This document shows, one piece after another, positions 52,996 through 62,351 of a DNA stretch of 64,000 bases. This stretch comes from Cellulomonas dongxiuzhuiae (GTDB lineage Bacteria > Actinomycetota > Actinomycetes > Actinomycetales > Cellulomonadaceae): positions 2,728,001 through 2,792,000 of the forward strand of contig NZ_CP076023.1 in assembly GCF_018623035.1 (NCBI RefSeq), written 5' to 3'. Made by a program: the position numbers and the translations under genes. The notes under the pieces were generated by a model. That model made no database searches. It had not been told where the DNA came from and saw nothing but the letters and a program-made list of their open reading frames with translations. Within the stretch, counting starts at the first letter, position 1; each line of letters starts with the position of its first letter.

Positions 52996-53664
52996 ATGAC
53001 CGACCCCCAGGACGCCTCCGGCAGCCGTGCCCGCGGGCGGCGGATGGCGCGGGCCGAGCGCAGGTCGCAGCTCCTGACGATCGCGCTCGACCTGTTCGCC
53101 ACCGAGGGGTTCCACCACGTCTCGATGGACGACATCGCCGAACGGGCCCAGGTCAGCAAGCCCGTGCTGTACCGGCACTTCCCGTCGAAGCTCGACCTCT
53201 ACCTCGCCGTCGTCGACCAGCAGGGCGCGGACCTCCTCGCGGCCGTCGAGCGTGCTGTCGCCCCGCTCGAGGCCGGGCCGGTCGCGCGGGGCGAGGGCCG
53301 CACGGTCGTGGCCGCCGTGGTCGAGGCGTACCTCGCGTTCGTGCAGGTGGCGGGCGAGTCCTCGACGCTCCTGTTCGAGTCCGACGTCACCCGAGACACG
53401 CAGGTCCGTGGCCGCGTCGAGCACGCGGCGGCCGAGGTGACCCGGCGCATCGCCGAGGTGCTCAGCGGTGTCACCGGACGGGGTCGCGCCGACGCCGACG
53501 TCCTGGCCGCGGCGCTGGTCGCCACCGCGCAGGGTGCCGCGACGTACTGGCTGCGGCACGGCGGCGGCCAGGGCATCGAGCGCGTGGTCGAGCTGGTGAC
53601 CGACCTGCAGTGGCGGGGCCTCGCCGGCCTGGTGCGACCCGACTACCCGTACGGGGACGCCTAG
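52996..53664 (+). CDS. TetR-family transcriptional regulator
   Basis: This 222-residue protein has a TetR HTH at about residues 22-65 (RRSQLLTIALDLFATEGFHHVSMDDIAERAQVS then LYRHFPSKLDLY). A C-terminal domain of the type found in the Rv3208 group follows. It lies directly before DUF3107 and diverges from adnA, the mycobacterial order. The mRNA is predicted to be leaderless. Targets are unknown. Confidence 0.9.
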   Translation: MTDPQDASGSRARGRRMARAERRSQLLTIALDLFATEGFHHVSMDDIAERAQVSKPVLYRHFPSKLDLYLAVVDQQGADLLAAVERAVAPLEAGPVARGEGRTVVAAVVEAYLAFVQVAGESSTLLFESDVTRDTQVRGRVEHAAAEVTRRIAEVLSGVTGRGRADADVLAAALVATAQGAATYWLRHGGGQGIERVVELVTDLQWRGLAGLVRPDYPYGDA

Positions 53665-53720
53665 GATCGGGGACACCAGCCCGGCGCCGTGCGTCGGGTC
53701 CCGTCCGATGAGGAGTGCCC

Positions 53721-53948
53721 GTGGAGATCACGATCGGCGTGCAGCACCACTCGCGCGAGCTGACGCTCGAGTCCGACCAGTCGGCGGACGAGATCGTCGC
53801 CGCCGTGCAGGCGACGCTCGACGGCAAGGCGGCGACGCTCGACCTGACCGACGTCCGCGGACGTCGCGTCATCGTGCCCGCCGCCGTCCTCGGCTTCGTC
53901 GAGATCGGCGCCGAGATCAAGGGGCGCGTGGGCTTCGGCCAGGTGTGA
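53721..53948 (+). CDS. DUF3107 small protein
   Basis: This 75-residue protein begins MEITIGVQHHSRELTLES, the typical DUF3107 opening, and ends IGAEIKGRVGFGQ. The function is unknown; homologues such as TB9.4 accompany the TetR gene in mycobacteria. GTG 53721 is preferred over 53715 because AGGAG lies 5 nt upstream. Confidence 0.92.
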   Translation: MEITIGVQHHSRELTLESDQSADEIVAAVQATLDGKAATLDLTDVRGRRVIVPAAVLGFVEIGAEIKGRVGFGQV

Positions 53949-53954
53949 CCTCGT

Positions 53955-53984
53955 CCCGACGCCCGGCTCGCGCCGGGCGTCGGG
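53955..53984. terminator. Bidirectional hairpin terminator
   Basis: A perfect 13-bp stem CCCGACGCCCGGC / GCCGGGCGTCGGG with a TCGC loop lies between the convergent DUF3107 and ferritin-like genes. Confidence 0.8.
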
Positions 53985-54034
53985 CGCGTCCGGCCCTCGA
54001 CCCCGGCATCAGGACCGTGAGACGGTCAGACCTG

Positions 54035-54817
54035 TCAGGCCGTCAGGCGCAGCCGTGACATGCGGCGCGTGTGCTCGGCGGTCAGCTCGTTGAAGACCGT
54101 GGCGGGCGTCTGCGCCGCACGGGCACCCGTCGCCGGTGCGCCGGACGTCGCCTCCGCGGCACCGGCACGGTCGAGCACGCGTGCGACCTCGGGACGCTGC
54201 GCGACGCGCTGCACGACCCCCAGCGCCTCGCCGACCAGGCGCCGGCCCCACAGCGCGAGCCGCGACGACAGGACGGCGTCGCCCGCGCACGCCTGGTCGA
54301 GCTCGCGCACGGCGAGCTCGCTGCGCGACACGTCGTCGAGGACGTCCGCCACCAGCCGCGCCGACTCGTCGTCGAGGCCCCGGGCCACGAGCCGGCAGAA
54401 GTCGTCCGCCACGCCGTAGCCCACGTAGGCCTTGAGCAGCCGCTCCGCCCACGTGCTGGAGGGCGTGCGCGTGTCGAAGTCCGTGAGCACCCCGTCGAAC
54501 CTGCCCAACGCCGCCGCGGCGTCCCCACCCAGCTCCTCGATGCGCGCGAGGACCCGGTCGCGCCGCTCGGTGCAGCGCGCGGCCAGGCGGCTGAGCGCCA
54601 GCGACTGCTCGAGCCGCGGCGCCTGGCGGCTGTCGTCGGCGAGGCGTGCGAAGGCCTGGTGCTCGAGGCTGGCGACGAGGCCGAGGACCTCGACGGCGTC
54701 GGCGACCTCGAGCGCACGCACGGCCTCGACGTCCTTGCCGGCACGGTTCGCGGACCGGCCGTCGGCGCCCTCCTGCTCGGGACGCAGGGGTCGGGCGTTG
54801 CCTGCGCTGGTCGTCAT
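54035..54817 (-). CDS. Ferritin-like-fold protein
   Basis: This 260-residue protein is almost entirely helical, with an opening SLEHQAFARLADDSRQAP and a late helix VFNELTAEHTRRMSRLRL. This pattern suits the ferritin-like/MiaE-like superfamily proteins found beside the RhlE-type helicase gene in actinobacteria. I cannot place a complete di-iron ligand set (two ExxH) with confidence, so it may be a structural relative. TACGAT lies 6 nt before the ATG (leaderless). Confidence 0.7.
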   Translation of the reverse strand: MTTSAGNARPLRPEQEGADGRSANRAGKDVEAVRALEVADAVEVLGLVASLEHQAFARLADDSRQAPRLEQSLALSRLAARCTERRDRVLARIEELGGDAAAALGRFDGVLTDFDTRTPSSTWAERLLKAYVGYGVADDFCRLVARGLDDESARLVADVLDDVSRSELAVRELDQACAGDAVLSSRLALWGRRLVGEALGVVQRVAQRPEVARVLDRAGAAEATSGAPATGARAAQTPATVFNELTAEHTRRMSRLRLTA

Positions 54818-55171
54818 CGGGCGATCGTAGCGCCGGGGGGCGCGCCGACCACCGCCTCGACCGGGGGTGCGGCACCCGCGTCGGATAGACTGGCGTGGTA
54901 CATCCCGTACATCGGTTGCCCGTTCGTCTCGGTTTCCCGGTCCGGCCCCGTGCCGCGACCCTCCCCGCACGATGCGCACCGGCCTGACGCCCGCAGGGCT
55001 TGACGCCCGCGGACGCGCCGGCAGGGTGCGCCGCGCGGGGCGACTTCTACGATCGGCTGCCGGCCAACCCGCGTGGCGCAGCCCGCTGTCGCCCGGGGCG
55101 GACGAGCGCATGCCGCGCCGCCGGCCCCCGGCCGCACCGTGAGCCGCCACCCTGGCAGTGAAGAGCCGCAC
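54818..55171 (+). other. Divergent promoter region and long leader of the DEAD-box helicase gene
   Basis: No protein gene is supported here. A -10 TAGACT (54886-54891, in GGATAGACT) predicts a start near 54898 and an untranslated leader of about 270 nt before the helicase. The leader contains the repeat GTACATC (54897-54914 region) and several GC-rich inverted segments. Long structured leaders are typical of autoregulated or cold-regulated RNA helicase genes. Confidence 0.4.
54824..54829 (-). promoter_or_regulatory. Leaderless -10 box of the ferritin-like gene
   Basis: TACGAT on the minus strand, 6 nt before ATG 54817. Confidence 0.55.
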
Positions 55172-57046
55172 GTGACCACCGACCAGACAGTCGACCAGCA
55201 GCCGCGCACCGACGCTGCCGTCGACCCCGCCGTCCCCGAGTTCCGCACCGCGGCCGACGCGGTCCCGACCGAGTCGCCGACCGGGTCGCGCCGCGCCACG
55301 TCCGTGCAGGCCGTCGACGCCTCGTTCGCGGACTTCGACGTCCGGCCCGAGATCGTGGCGGCGCTCGCCGCCGCCGGGATCACGCAGCCGTTCCCGATCC
55401 AGGCCATGACCCTGCCGGTCGCGCTGGCTGGCCACGACATCATCGGCCAGGCCAAGACGGGCACCGGCAAGACGCTCGGCTTCGGCGTCCCGCTGCTGCA
55501 CCGCGTCATCGCGCCGGGCGAGCCGGGCTACGAGCAGCTCGCGGCGCCCGGTGAGCCGCAGGCGCTCGTGGTCGTGCCGACGCGTGAGCTCGCCGTGCAG
55601 GTCGCTGGCGACCTCGCCATGGCGTCGACCGGCCGCAAGGTCCGCATCGTCCAGGTCTACGGCGGACGCGCGTACGAGCCTCAGGTCGAGGCGCTCAAGC
55701 GGGGCGCCGACGTCGTCGTGGGCACCCCGGGCCGCATGATCGACCTGCTCAACCAGCGTCACCTGCGCCTCAACCACGCGACCGAGGTCGTGCTCGACGA
55801 GGCCGACGAGATGCTCGACCTCGGGTTCCTCCCCGACGTCGAGAAGCTGCTCGCGGCGACCCCGGCCAACCGCCACACGATGCTCTTCTCGGCGACCATG
55901 CCGGGCGCCGTCGTCGCGATGGCGCGCCGGTACATGTCGCAGCCCACGCACATCCGCGCGTCGGCGCCGGACGACGAGGGCCAGACGGTCAAGAACATCA
56001 AGCAGGTCGCGTACCGCGCGCACGCGCTGGACAAGGTCGAGCTGCTCGCGCGCATCCTGCAGGCGCGGGGTCGCGGGCTGACCATCGTCTTCGCGCGCAC
56101 CAAGCGCACGGCCGCCAAGGTCGCGGACGACCTGGTCGACCGCGGCTTCGCCGCCGGGGCCATCCACGGCGACCTCGGCCAGGGCGCGCGGGAGCAGGCG
56201 CTGCGCGCCTTCCGGCACGGCAAGGTCGACGTGCTCGTGGCCACCGACGTCGCCGCGCGCGGCATCGACGTCGAGGACGTCACGCACGTCATCAACTACC
56301 AGTGCCCCGAGGACGAGAAGACCTACCTGCACCGCACGGGCCGCACCGGGCGGGCCGGCAACAAGGGCACCGCGGTGACGTTCGTCGACTGGGACGACCT
56401 GCCGCGCTGGGGCCTGATCGACAAGGCGCTCGGCCTGGGCATCCCGGCCCCCGTCGAGACCTACTCGTCGTCGCCGCACGTCTACACGGACCTCGACGTC
56501 CCCGAGGGCACCACGGGCCGGCTGCCGAAGTCGCAGCAGACCCGCGCGGGCCTGGGTGCCGAGGTCCTCGAGGATCTCGGCGAGACCGGCAAGCGCGGCG
56601 GCGGCACGCGTCCCGCGCGCGCCGACGAGCGCCCCGCGGGACGTCGGGACGGCGCCCGCGACGGTGCGCGCGACGGCTCCCGCACGGCCGCCCGGACCGC
56701 GGGTGCCACCGACGGAGCGCCGCGGGCCGCGAGCGTCGTCGACGCCGGCCCGCGCGAGGGCGACGCCGGCGAGGGCACGGGCGAGGGCCGCCGTCGCCGT
56801 CGTGGCGGCCGCGGCCGCACGGGTGGTGACGGTGCGCCGCGCACCGAGCAGGCTCCCGCGCAGGCGGTCGGACAGGGCAGCGAGCCCCGCACCGAGCGAC
56901 CCACGCATGACGCAGCACCGGCCGGAGCTGCCGCCGCACCCGCCGACGGCGAGTCCGCGGGCGCACCCCGCCGCCGTCGTCGTCGTCGCTCGCGCGACGG
57001 TGCTGCCGGCGCACCGGCGGACGCCGGCATCGCGTCGGACGCCTGA
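55172..57046 (+). CDS. DEAD-box ATP-dependent RNA helicase (RhlE type)
   Basis: This 624-residue RNA helicase has a Q motif (Gln77), motif I AKTGTGKT (Lys100), PTRELAVQV, DEAD, SAT, and HRTGRTGRAG. After about residue 440 an Arg/Gly/Ala-rich disordered tail of roughly 180 residues carries basic patches (RRRRRGGRGR, RRRRRRRSRDG) for RNA binding. The role is RNA remodelling in ribosome assembly and mRNA decay, and RNase J is also in this window. GTG 55172 is chosen; GTG 55139 would add 11 residues. Confidence 0.94.
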   Translation: MTTDQTVDQQPRTDAAVDPAVPEFRTAADAVPTESPTGSRRATSVQAVDASFADFDVRPEIVAALAAAGITQPFPIQAMTLPVALAGHDIIGQAKTGTGKTLGFGVPLLHRVIAPGEPGYEQLAAPGEPQALVVVPTRELAVQVAGDLAMASTGRKVRIVQVYGGRAYEPQVEALKRGADVVVGTPGRMIDLLNQRHLRLNHATEVVLDEADEMLDLGFLPDVEKLLAATPANRHTMLFSATMPGAVVAMARRYMSQPTHIRASAPDDEGQTVKNIKQVAYRAHALDKVELLARILQARGRGLTIVFARTKRTAAKVADDLVDRGFAAGAIHGDLGQGAREQALRAFRHGKVDVLVATDVAARGIDVEDVTHVINYQCPEDEKTYLHRTGRTGRAGNKGTAVTFVDWDDLPRWGLIDKALGLGIPAPVETYSSSPHVYTDLDVPEGTTGRLPKSQQTRAGLGAEVLEDLGETGKRGGGTRPARADERPAGRRDGARDGARDGSRTAARTAGATDGAPRAASVVDAGPREGDAGEGTGEGRRRRRGGRGRTGGDGAPRTEQAPAQAVGQGSEPRTERPTHDAAPAGAAAAPADGESAGAPRRRRRRRSRDGAAGAPADAGIASDA

Positions 57047-57068
57047 CAGCCGCGTCCTGCAGCACCAC

Positions 57069-57099
57069 ACCGCCCCCGTGCCCCCGGCACGGGGGCGGT
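57069..57099. terminator. Bidirectional hairpin terminator
   Basis: A perfect 14-bp stem ACCGCCCCCGTGCC / GGCACGGGGGCGGT with a CCC loop lies between the convergent helicase and marC genes. Confidence 0.8.
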
Positions 57100-57166
57100 C
57101 GTGCACCCGGGTGCCTCGTGCTCTCACGGGGACGACCCGGCCGCAGGAGCGGGCAGCGCGCGACCG

Positions 57167-57787
57167 TCAGATCTGGCGCGCGAACGCGAGCACGGCGTCG
57201 GCGAGCAGCTGGACCGCGATCGCGGCGAGCAGGAGACCGGCGATGCGGCTGACGAGCATCGTCCCGGAGTCCTTGAGCACGCGGTGGATCGCCCCGGCGA
57301 ACCTCATGGACAGCCACAGGCACAGGTGCACCAGCAGGATGCCGAGCGCGAGGGCCACCCAGTCGGACGACTCGGTGGACTGCTGGACGTAGACCATGGT
57401 CGCGACGATCGCTCCGGGCCCCGCGAGCAGCGGCGTGCCGAGCGGCACGAGTGCGACGTTGCCCTGCGTGCCCTCATAGCCCTCGTTGCTGTCCATCTTG
57501 CCGGTGAGGAGCTCCATCGCGACGAGCAGGAGCAGCAGCCCGCCCGCGCCCTGCAGGGCCTGGACCGACACGTGCAGGTAGTTGAGCAGCGACTGGCCGA
57601 ACAGCGCGAAGCCGACGATCACGCCGAACGCGACGAGGATCGCCTGCCGGGCCGCGCGCGCCCGCTGCTGGCGGGTCATCGACCCGGTGAGCGCGAGGAA
57701 CAGCGGCACCGTCCCCGGCGGGTCCATGATCACGAACAGCGTCACGAACACCGAGAGGAACAGCTGCACGTCCAGGACGCCGTTCAC
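57167..57787 (-). CDS. MarC-family integral membrane protein
   Basis: This 206-residue protein has six predicted membrane helices and the MarC landmarks MDPPGTVPLFLALT, GNVALVPLGTPLLAGPGAI and a C-terminal SRIAGLLLAAIAVQ. The function is unknown despite the historic link to multiple antibiotic resistance. The GTG at 57787 overlaps the PHP gene stop (GTGA), so the two are co-translated. Confidence 0.93.
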   Translation of the reverse strand: MNGVLDVQLFLSVFVTLFVIMDPPGTVPLFLALTGSMTRQQRARAARQAILVAFGVIVGFALFGQSLLNYLHVSVQALQGAGGLLLLLVAMELLTGKMDSNEGYEGTQGNVALVPLGTPLLAGPGAIVATMVYVQQSTESSDWVALALGILLVHLCLWLSMRFAGAIHRVLKDSGTMLVSRIAGLLLAAIAVQLLADAVLAFARQI

Positions 57788-58626
57788 GGCCCCACCACCT
57801 CCGTCGTCCCCTGCCGGACGATCTCGTCGAGCACGTGCGGGGCGGTCAGGTTCTCCCCCAGGACGTTGACCTTGCCGGTGCCGTGGTAGTCGCTCGAGCC
57901 CGTGACCAGCAGGTCGAGGCGGTCCGCTATGGCCAGCAGACGCTCGCGCTGCGCCGGCGAGTGGTCCCGGTGGAACACCTCCAGGCCGGCCAGGCCGGCC
58001 TCCGCGAGCTCGTCGAAGACGCGGTCCGGGACGGTCCTGCCGCGGGCGTCGGCCGCCGGGTGCGCGAACACGGGCACGCCTCCGGACGCACGGATCGCCG
58101 CCACCGCGAGAGGCGCCTCGGGCGCGTAGTGGTCGACGTGGTACGGGCCGTCGGAGGCGAGCAGGTGGGCGAAGGCCGCGTCCCGGTCCGGGACCACGCC
58201 CCGCGCCACGAGTGCGTCGGCGATGTGCGGGCGTCCGACGACCACGGCGTCGCGCGCCTGCTCGAGCACGTCCTGCCACGTGATCGGCACATCGCGCGCG
58301 AGCCGCTCGACGATGTGCCGCGCACGGTGCACCCGGGACTCGCGCGCGCGCTCGAGCTCGTCCGCGAGCTCGGGCCGTGCGGGGTCCTGGAGGTAACTCA
58401 GCAGGTGGACGCTGACGCCGCGGGCACGGGCGGAGACCTCGGTGCCGCGCACGAGCGCGATGCCGACCTCGCGCGCGGTCGCCGCCGCCTCGTCCCACCC
58501 GGCCGTGGTGTCGTGGTCGGTCAGCGCGACGACGTCGAGGCCGGCGTCGCGCGCGGCCGTGACGAGCTCGGCCGGGGTCTGCGTGCCGTCCGACGCGCGC
58601 GAGTGCGTGTGGAGGTCGATGCGCAC
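57784..58626 (-). CDS. PHP-domain phosphoesterase (RNase AM / nucleotide phosphatase type)
   Basis: This 280-residue protein has the PHP metal motifs DLHTHSRASDG at the N-terminus, LTDHDT, GTEVSA, FAHPAA and GSSDYHG near the end. Stand-alone PHP proteins of this length include 5'-3' exoribonuclease AM and 3',5'-nucleotide bisphosphate phosphatases; which applies is undecided. TAGCGT lies 6 nt before GTG 58626 (leaderless). It is co-transcribed with marC. Confidence 0.9.
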   Translation of the reverse strand: MRIDLHTHSRASDGTQTPAELVTAARDAGLDVVALTDHDTTAGWDEAAATAREVGIALVRGTEVSARARGVSVHLLSYLQDPARPELADELERARESRVHRARHIVERLARDVPITWQDVLEQARDAVVVGRPHIADALVARGVVPDRDAAFAHLLASDGPYHVDHYAPEAPLAVAAIRASGGVPVFAHPAADARGRTVPDRVFDELAEAGLAGLEVFHRDHSPAQRERLLAIADRLDLLVTGSSDYHGTGKVNVLGENLTAPHVLDEIVRQGTTEVVGP

Positions 58627-58632
58627 CCACCC

Positions 58633-58638
58633 ACGCTA
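58633..58638 (-). promoter_or_regulatory. Leaderless -10 box of the PHP gene
   Basis: TAGCGT on the minus strand, 6 nt before GTG 58626. Confidence 0.5.
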
Positions 58639-58681
58639 TCCGCTCGCGAGCAGGGCCCCGCACGCGGTGCACGGGCGGCGC

Positions 58682-58687
58682 CATACT
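58682..58687 (+). promoter_or_regulatory. Leaderless -10 box of the aminopeptidase P gene
   Basis: CATACT, 6 nt before GTG 58694; no Shine-Dalgarno. Confidence 0.45.
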
Positions 58688-58693
58688 GGACCG

Positions 58694-60256
58694 GTGAGCA
58701 CCGACGAGCGACCCGAGAATCTCACCCCCGAGACCGTCACCCCGGCCGTGGCCGAGGCTGACGAGCAGCCGCTGGACGAGCGTGGCGCGAACCGGTCGCG
58801 ACGTCCGCAGTCGCGCCGGTTCGTGGAGTTCGTGACCTCCGGCTGGGCCGAGCGCCCGGCGTCGACGGCCGTGCGGGCGCCCGCGGCGGACCGCGCCGCC
58901 GAGCGGCGCAGCGCCCTGTCCGCCCAGTTCCCCGGCACGCGCCTCGTCGTGCCCGCCGGTTCCTTCAAGGTCCGCTCCAACGACACGGACTTCCGGTTCC
59001 GGCCCCACGCCGCGTTCGCGCATCTCACGGGTCTCGGCACGGAGCAGGAGCCCGACGCGGTCCTCGTGCTGCACCCCGTCGCGGACGGCACGGGCGACGA
59101 CGGCAGCGCGCACCACGCCGTGCTGTACATGAACCCGCTCGCGGGCCGCGACACCCCGGAGTTCTTCTCCGACGCGCGGTACGGCGAGTTCTGGGTCGGC
59201 GCCCGGCCCACGCTCGACGAGATCGCCACGACGACGGGCATCGAGACCGCGCACGTCGAGGGCCTGCGGGACGCGCTGGCCAAGGACGTCGGCCAGGACG
59301 GCGTGCAGGTGCTGGTGGTGCCCGGCGCCGACGAGGCGGTCGAGGAGGTCGTGGCCCAGATCCGCCGGCAGGAGGAGTCGGGCGAGGCGGACGCGCACCT
59401 CGCAGAGGCGCTGTCGGAGCTGCGCCTGCTGAAGGACGCCTACGAGGTCGAGCAGATGCGCCTGGCCGTGGACGCGACGATCGACGGGTTCGAGAAGGTC
59501 GTGCGCGCCCTGCCCCGCGCGGTCGCGCACCGCCGGGGCGAGCGCGTCCTCGAGGGCACGTTCCTGGGTCACGCGCGCGAGGAGGGCAACGACGTCGGTT
59601 ACACGACCATCGCGGCCGCGGGCGACCACGCGACGACGCTGCACTGGACGGACAACGACGGGCAGGTGCGGGCGGGCGAGCTCGTGCTCCTCGACGCGGG
59701 CGTCGAGGTCGACTCGCTGTACACGGCCGACGTGACGCGGACGCTGCCCGTGGACGGCGTGTTCAGCGACGTCCAGCGCCGCGTCTACCAGGCCGTCCTC
59801 GACGCCGCCGACGCGGGCTTCGCCGCGGCGGTCCCCGGCGCGCGGTTCCGCGACGTCCACGACGCCGCCATGCGCGTCCTCGCCGCCCGGCTCGAGGCGT
59901 GGGGTCTGCTGCCCGTCACGGCCGAGGAGTCGCTCGAGCCCGACAACCAGCACCACCGCCGCTGGATGGTGCACGGCACGTCGCACCACCTGGGCCTGGA
60001 CGTCCACGACTGCGCGGAGGCCCGCGCCGAGCTCTACCTCGACGGGGTGCTGCAGCCCGGCATGGTGTTCACGATCGAGCCGGGCCTCTACTTCAAGTCG
60101 GACGACCTCCTGGTGCCGGCCGAGTACCGGGGCATCGGCGTCCGCATCGAGGACGACGTGCTGATCACCGCCGACGGCAACGAGAACCTCTCGGCGGCAC
60201 TGCCGCGCGAGCCCGACGCGGTCGAGGCGTGGATGGCCGCGCTGCGCGATGGCTGA
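58694..60256 (+). CDS. pepP: Xaa-Pro aminopeptidase (aminopeptidase P, M24B)
   Basis: This 520-residue protein has an acidic N-terminal extension of about 50 residues, the aminopeptidase P N-domain (about 60-230) and a pita-bread domain. The metal ligands are visible: Asp in VLLDAGVEVDSLYTADVTRT (two Asp), His in VHGTSHHLGLDVHD, Glu in FTIEPGLYF and Glu in GVRIEDDVLIT. It removes N-terminal residues before proline. GTG 58694 is supported by a CATACT box 6 nt upstream. Confidence 0.94.
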   Translation: MSTDERPENLTPETVTPAVAEADEQPLDERGANRSRRPQSRRFVEFVTSGWAERPASTAVRAPAADRAAERRSALSAQFPGTRLVVPAGSFKVRSNDTDFRFRPHAAFAHLTGLGTEQEPDAVLVLHPVADGTGDDGSAHHAVLYMNPLAGRDTPEFFSDARYGEFWVGARPTLDEIATTTGIETAHVEGLRDALAKDVGQDGVQVLVVPGADEAVEEVVAQIRRQEESGEADAHLAEALSELRLLKDAYEVEQMRLAVDATIDGFEKVVRALPRAVAHRRGERVLEGTFLGHAREEGNDVGYTTIAAAGDHATTLHWTDNDGQVRAGELVLLDAGVEVDSLYTADVTRTLPVDGVFSDVQRRVYQAVLDAADAGFAAAVPGARFRDVHDAAMRVLAARLEAWGLLPVTAEESLEPDNQHHRRWMVHGTSHHLGLDVHDCAEARAELYLDGVLQPGMVFTIEPGLYFKSDDLLVPAEYRGIGVRIEDDVLITADGNENLSAALPREPDAVEAWMAALRDG

Positions 60257-60293
60257 CCCCGCGCGGCCCGGTCCCCCGGCGGGTGCGTGCTGC

Positions 60294-60932
60294 TCAGGTC
60301 GTCGGGGGCGCCGGCGGCTGCGTCGGGGGTGCGGGCGGGGGCACCGTCGGCGGTGCGGTCGGTGCGGCCGCCGGGGGCACCGTCGGCGACTCCGGCGTCG
60401 AGACCGGTCCCGGCACCGGGGGCCGCGGGGGCTCCGGCCAGCCGGACACGACGCCGCCGGTCTCCGCGAGGAGGTGCCGGGCCTTGTTGGCGTGCTCGGC
60501 CGGGCACAGCACCGAGTAGGACGTGGCGACGATCTGGCTCGACGACGCGAAGTCGCGCCGACCGCGCGTCAGCGAGTACCCGATCACGGAGAACAGCAGG
60601 CCGAAGGCACCGCCGAACAGCACGGCGGGCAGCATGACGCCGCCACCGCCGCCCGAGGAGAACAGGGTGAGGATCAGGCCCACGAAGAGGCCGAACCACG
60701 CACCGGAAAGGAACCCGCCGAGAGCGGCGCTCGGGTACGACAACCGGCGCAGCACGCGCTCGACCATCCGCAGGTCCGTCCCCACGATCGTCACGGCCCG
60801 CACGGGGAACTCCTTGGCGGCGAGCAGCTCCACGGCCTTCTGCGCCTGGAGATAGGTCCCGTAGGTCGCCACCGTCTCCCCCGTCGGCAGCGTCGGGGTC
60901 GTCGGGATCCGCTCGGACTGCGTGAACGACAT
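60294..60932 (-). CDS. General-stress-protein-like (GSP17M type) membrane protein
   Basis: This 212-residue protein has an N-terminal domain like general stress protein 17M (TYGTYLQAQKAVELLAAKEFPVRAVTIVGTDLR). Two membrane helices follow (about 72-93 and 98-122), then a soluble segment and a Pro/Thr/Ala-rich tail of about 40 residues. The function is unknown. AGAGGATC lies upstream of the ATG. It diverges from the MgtE/CBS gene, a conserved actinobacterial arrangement. Confidence 0.82.
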   Translation of the reverse strand: MSFTQSERIPTTPTLPTGETVATYGTYLQAQKAVELLAAKEFPVRAVTIVGTDLRMVERVLRRLSYPSAALGGFLSGAWFGLFVGLILTLFSSGGGGGVMLPAVLFGGAFGLLFSVIGYSLTRGRRDFASSSQIVATSYSVLCPAEHANKARHLLAETGGVVSGWPEPPRPPVPGPVSTPESPTVPPAAAPTAPPTVPPPAPPTQPPAPPTT

Positions 60933-61027
60933 GACCCGATCCTCTCGCACCGGCCCGGGAGCCGCCAGGTTGCGCGCCGGGCGCGCCGCCCCGCGATTCG
61001 CACCGGGCCGTGCGGGAGCCCGCCGTC

Positions 61028-61033
61028 TAGGCT
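61028..61033 (+). promoter_or_regulatory. Leaderless -10 box of the MgtE/CBS gene
   Basis: TAGGCT, 7 nt before GTG 61041. Confidence 0.5.
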
Positions 61034-61040
61034 GACCGGC

Positions 61041-62351
61041 GTGAGCAGCGTCGGGGCACGGGTGTTCGTCGCGCGCCTCGCCGGCACCGCCGTCTTCGAC
61101 CCCATCGGCGACGAGGTCGGCAAGGTGCGCGACGTCGTCGTGCTCGTCCGCCTCAAGGGCGCGCCGCGTGCGGTGGGTCTCGTGGTCGAGGTCCCGGGCC
61201 GGCGACGGGTGTTCCTGCCGCTGACGCGGGTGACGGCGGTCGACGCCGGACAGGTCATCTCGACCGGGCTGGTCAACATGCGCCGCTTCGAGCAGCGCGT
61301 GTCGGAGACGCTCGTCATGGGCGAGCTGCTGGACCGGACGGTCGAGCTGGCGGACGGGTCCGGCAGCGCACGCGTCGAGGACGTCGCGATCGAGCTCCAG
61401 CGCAACGGCGACTGGCTCGTGACCAAGGTGTTCGTCCGGCGCACGGACCAGCGCGGCGGCCTGCTGCGACGCCGGGGCGAGACGCTGCTGATGGCCGTCG
61501 AGGACGTCGTCGGCCTCGGTCGCCCGACGGCCGCCCAGGGGGCGCAGCTCCTGCTCGCCCAGTACGAGGACCTCAAGCCCGCCGACCTCGCCGACGTCCT
61601 GCACGACATGGGGGTCACGCGCCGCCTCGAGGTCGCCTCCGCGCTCGACGACGAGCGCCTCGCGGACGTGCTCGAGGAGCTGCCGGAGGACGACCAGGTC
61701 GAGATCCTCGGCGGTCTGGAGCGCGGCCGGGCGGCGGACGTCCTGGAGGCCATGCAGCCGGACGACGCGGCCGACCTCCTCGGTGAGCTGTCCGCCGAGC
61801 AGGCGGCGGAGCTCCTCTCGCTCATGGAGCCCGAGGAGGCCAAGGACGTGCGTCGTCTCCTGGCGTACGCGGACAACACCGCCGGCGGCCTGATGACCAC
61901 GGAGCCCGTGATCCTCGGCCCCGAGACGTCGATCGCCGCCGCGCTGGCGCACGTCCGGCGCCAGGACCTCAACCCCGCGCTCGCGTCGGTCGTGTTCGTC
62001 GCGCGACCGCCGCTGGAGACCCCGACCGGCCGGTACATCGGCATCGTGCACCTGCAGCGGATGCTGCGGGAGCCGCCGCACGAGTCGATCGGGCAGATCG
62101 TCGACACCGACCTCGAGCCCGTCGCGGTCGACGCCCCCCTGCTGACCGTCACCCGCCAGCTCGCGACGTACAACCTGCTGGCACTGCCGGTGGTCGACGA
62201 GCAGCGCCGCCTCCTCGGAGCGGTCTCGGTCGACGACGTGCTGGACCACCTGCTGCCCGACGACTGGCGCGAGACGGACGACGTGCACGCCGGCCCGCCC
62301 ACGCGCCCCACCCCTGTCGTCCCCGGCCGGGACGAGGTGGACCGTGGCTGA
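61041..62351 (+). CDS. Soluble MgtE N-domain/CBS protein with PRC-barrel-like N-terminus
   Basis: This 436-residue protein has a PRC-barrel-like N-terminal part (FDPIGDEVGKVRDVVVL; about 1-160). An MgtE intracellular N domain follows (about 180-290, LADVLEELPEDDQVEILGGLERGRAADVLEAM), then two CBS motifs (about 300-420). The membrane channel of MgtE is absent, so it cannot transport Mg2+ alone; it may sense Mg2+ or nucleotides for a partner. It overlaps the DUF1003 gene by 8 bp, making that membrane protein the likely partner. Confidence 0.88.
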   Translation: MSSVGARVFVARLAGTAVFDPIGDEVGKVRDVVVLVRLKGAPRAVGLVVEVPGRRRVFLPLTRVTAVDAGQVISTGLVNMRRFEQRVSETLVMGELLDRTVELADGSGSARVEDVAIELQRNGDWLVTKVFVRRTDQRGGLLRRRGETLLMAVEDVVGLGRPTAAQGAQLLLAQYEDLKPADLADVLHDMGVTRRLEVASALDDERLADVLEELPEDDQVEILGGLERGRAADVLEAMQPDDAADLLGELSAEQAAELLSLMEPEEAKDVRRLLAYADNTAGGLMTTEPVILGPETSIAAALAHVRRQDLNPALASVVFVARPPLETPTGRYIGIVHLQRMLREPPHESIGQIVDTDLEPVAVDAPLLTVTRQLATYNLLALPVVDEQRRLLGAVSVDDVLDHLLPDDWRETDDVHAGPPTRPTPVVPGRDEVDRG

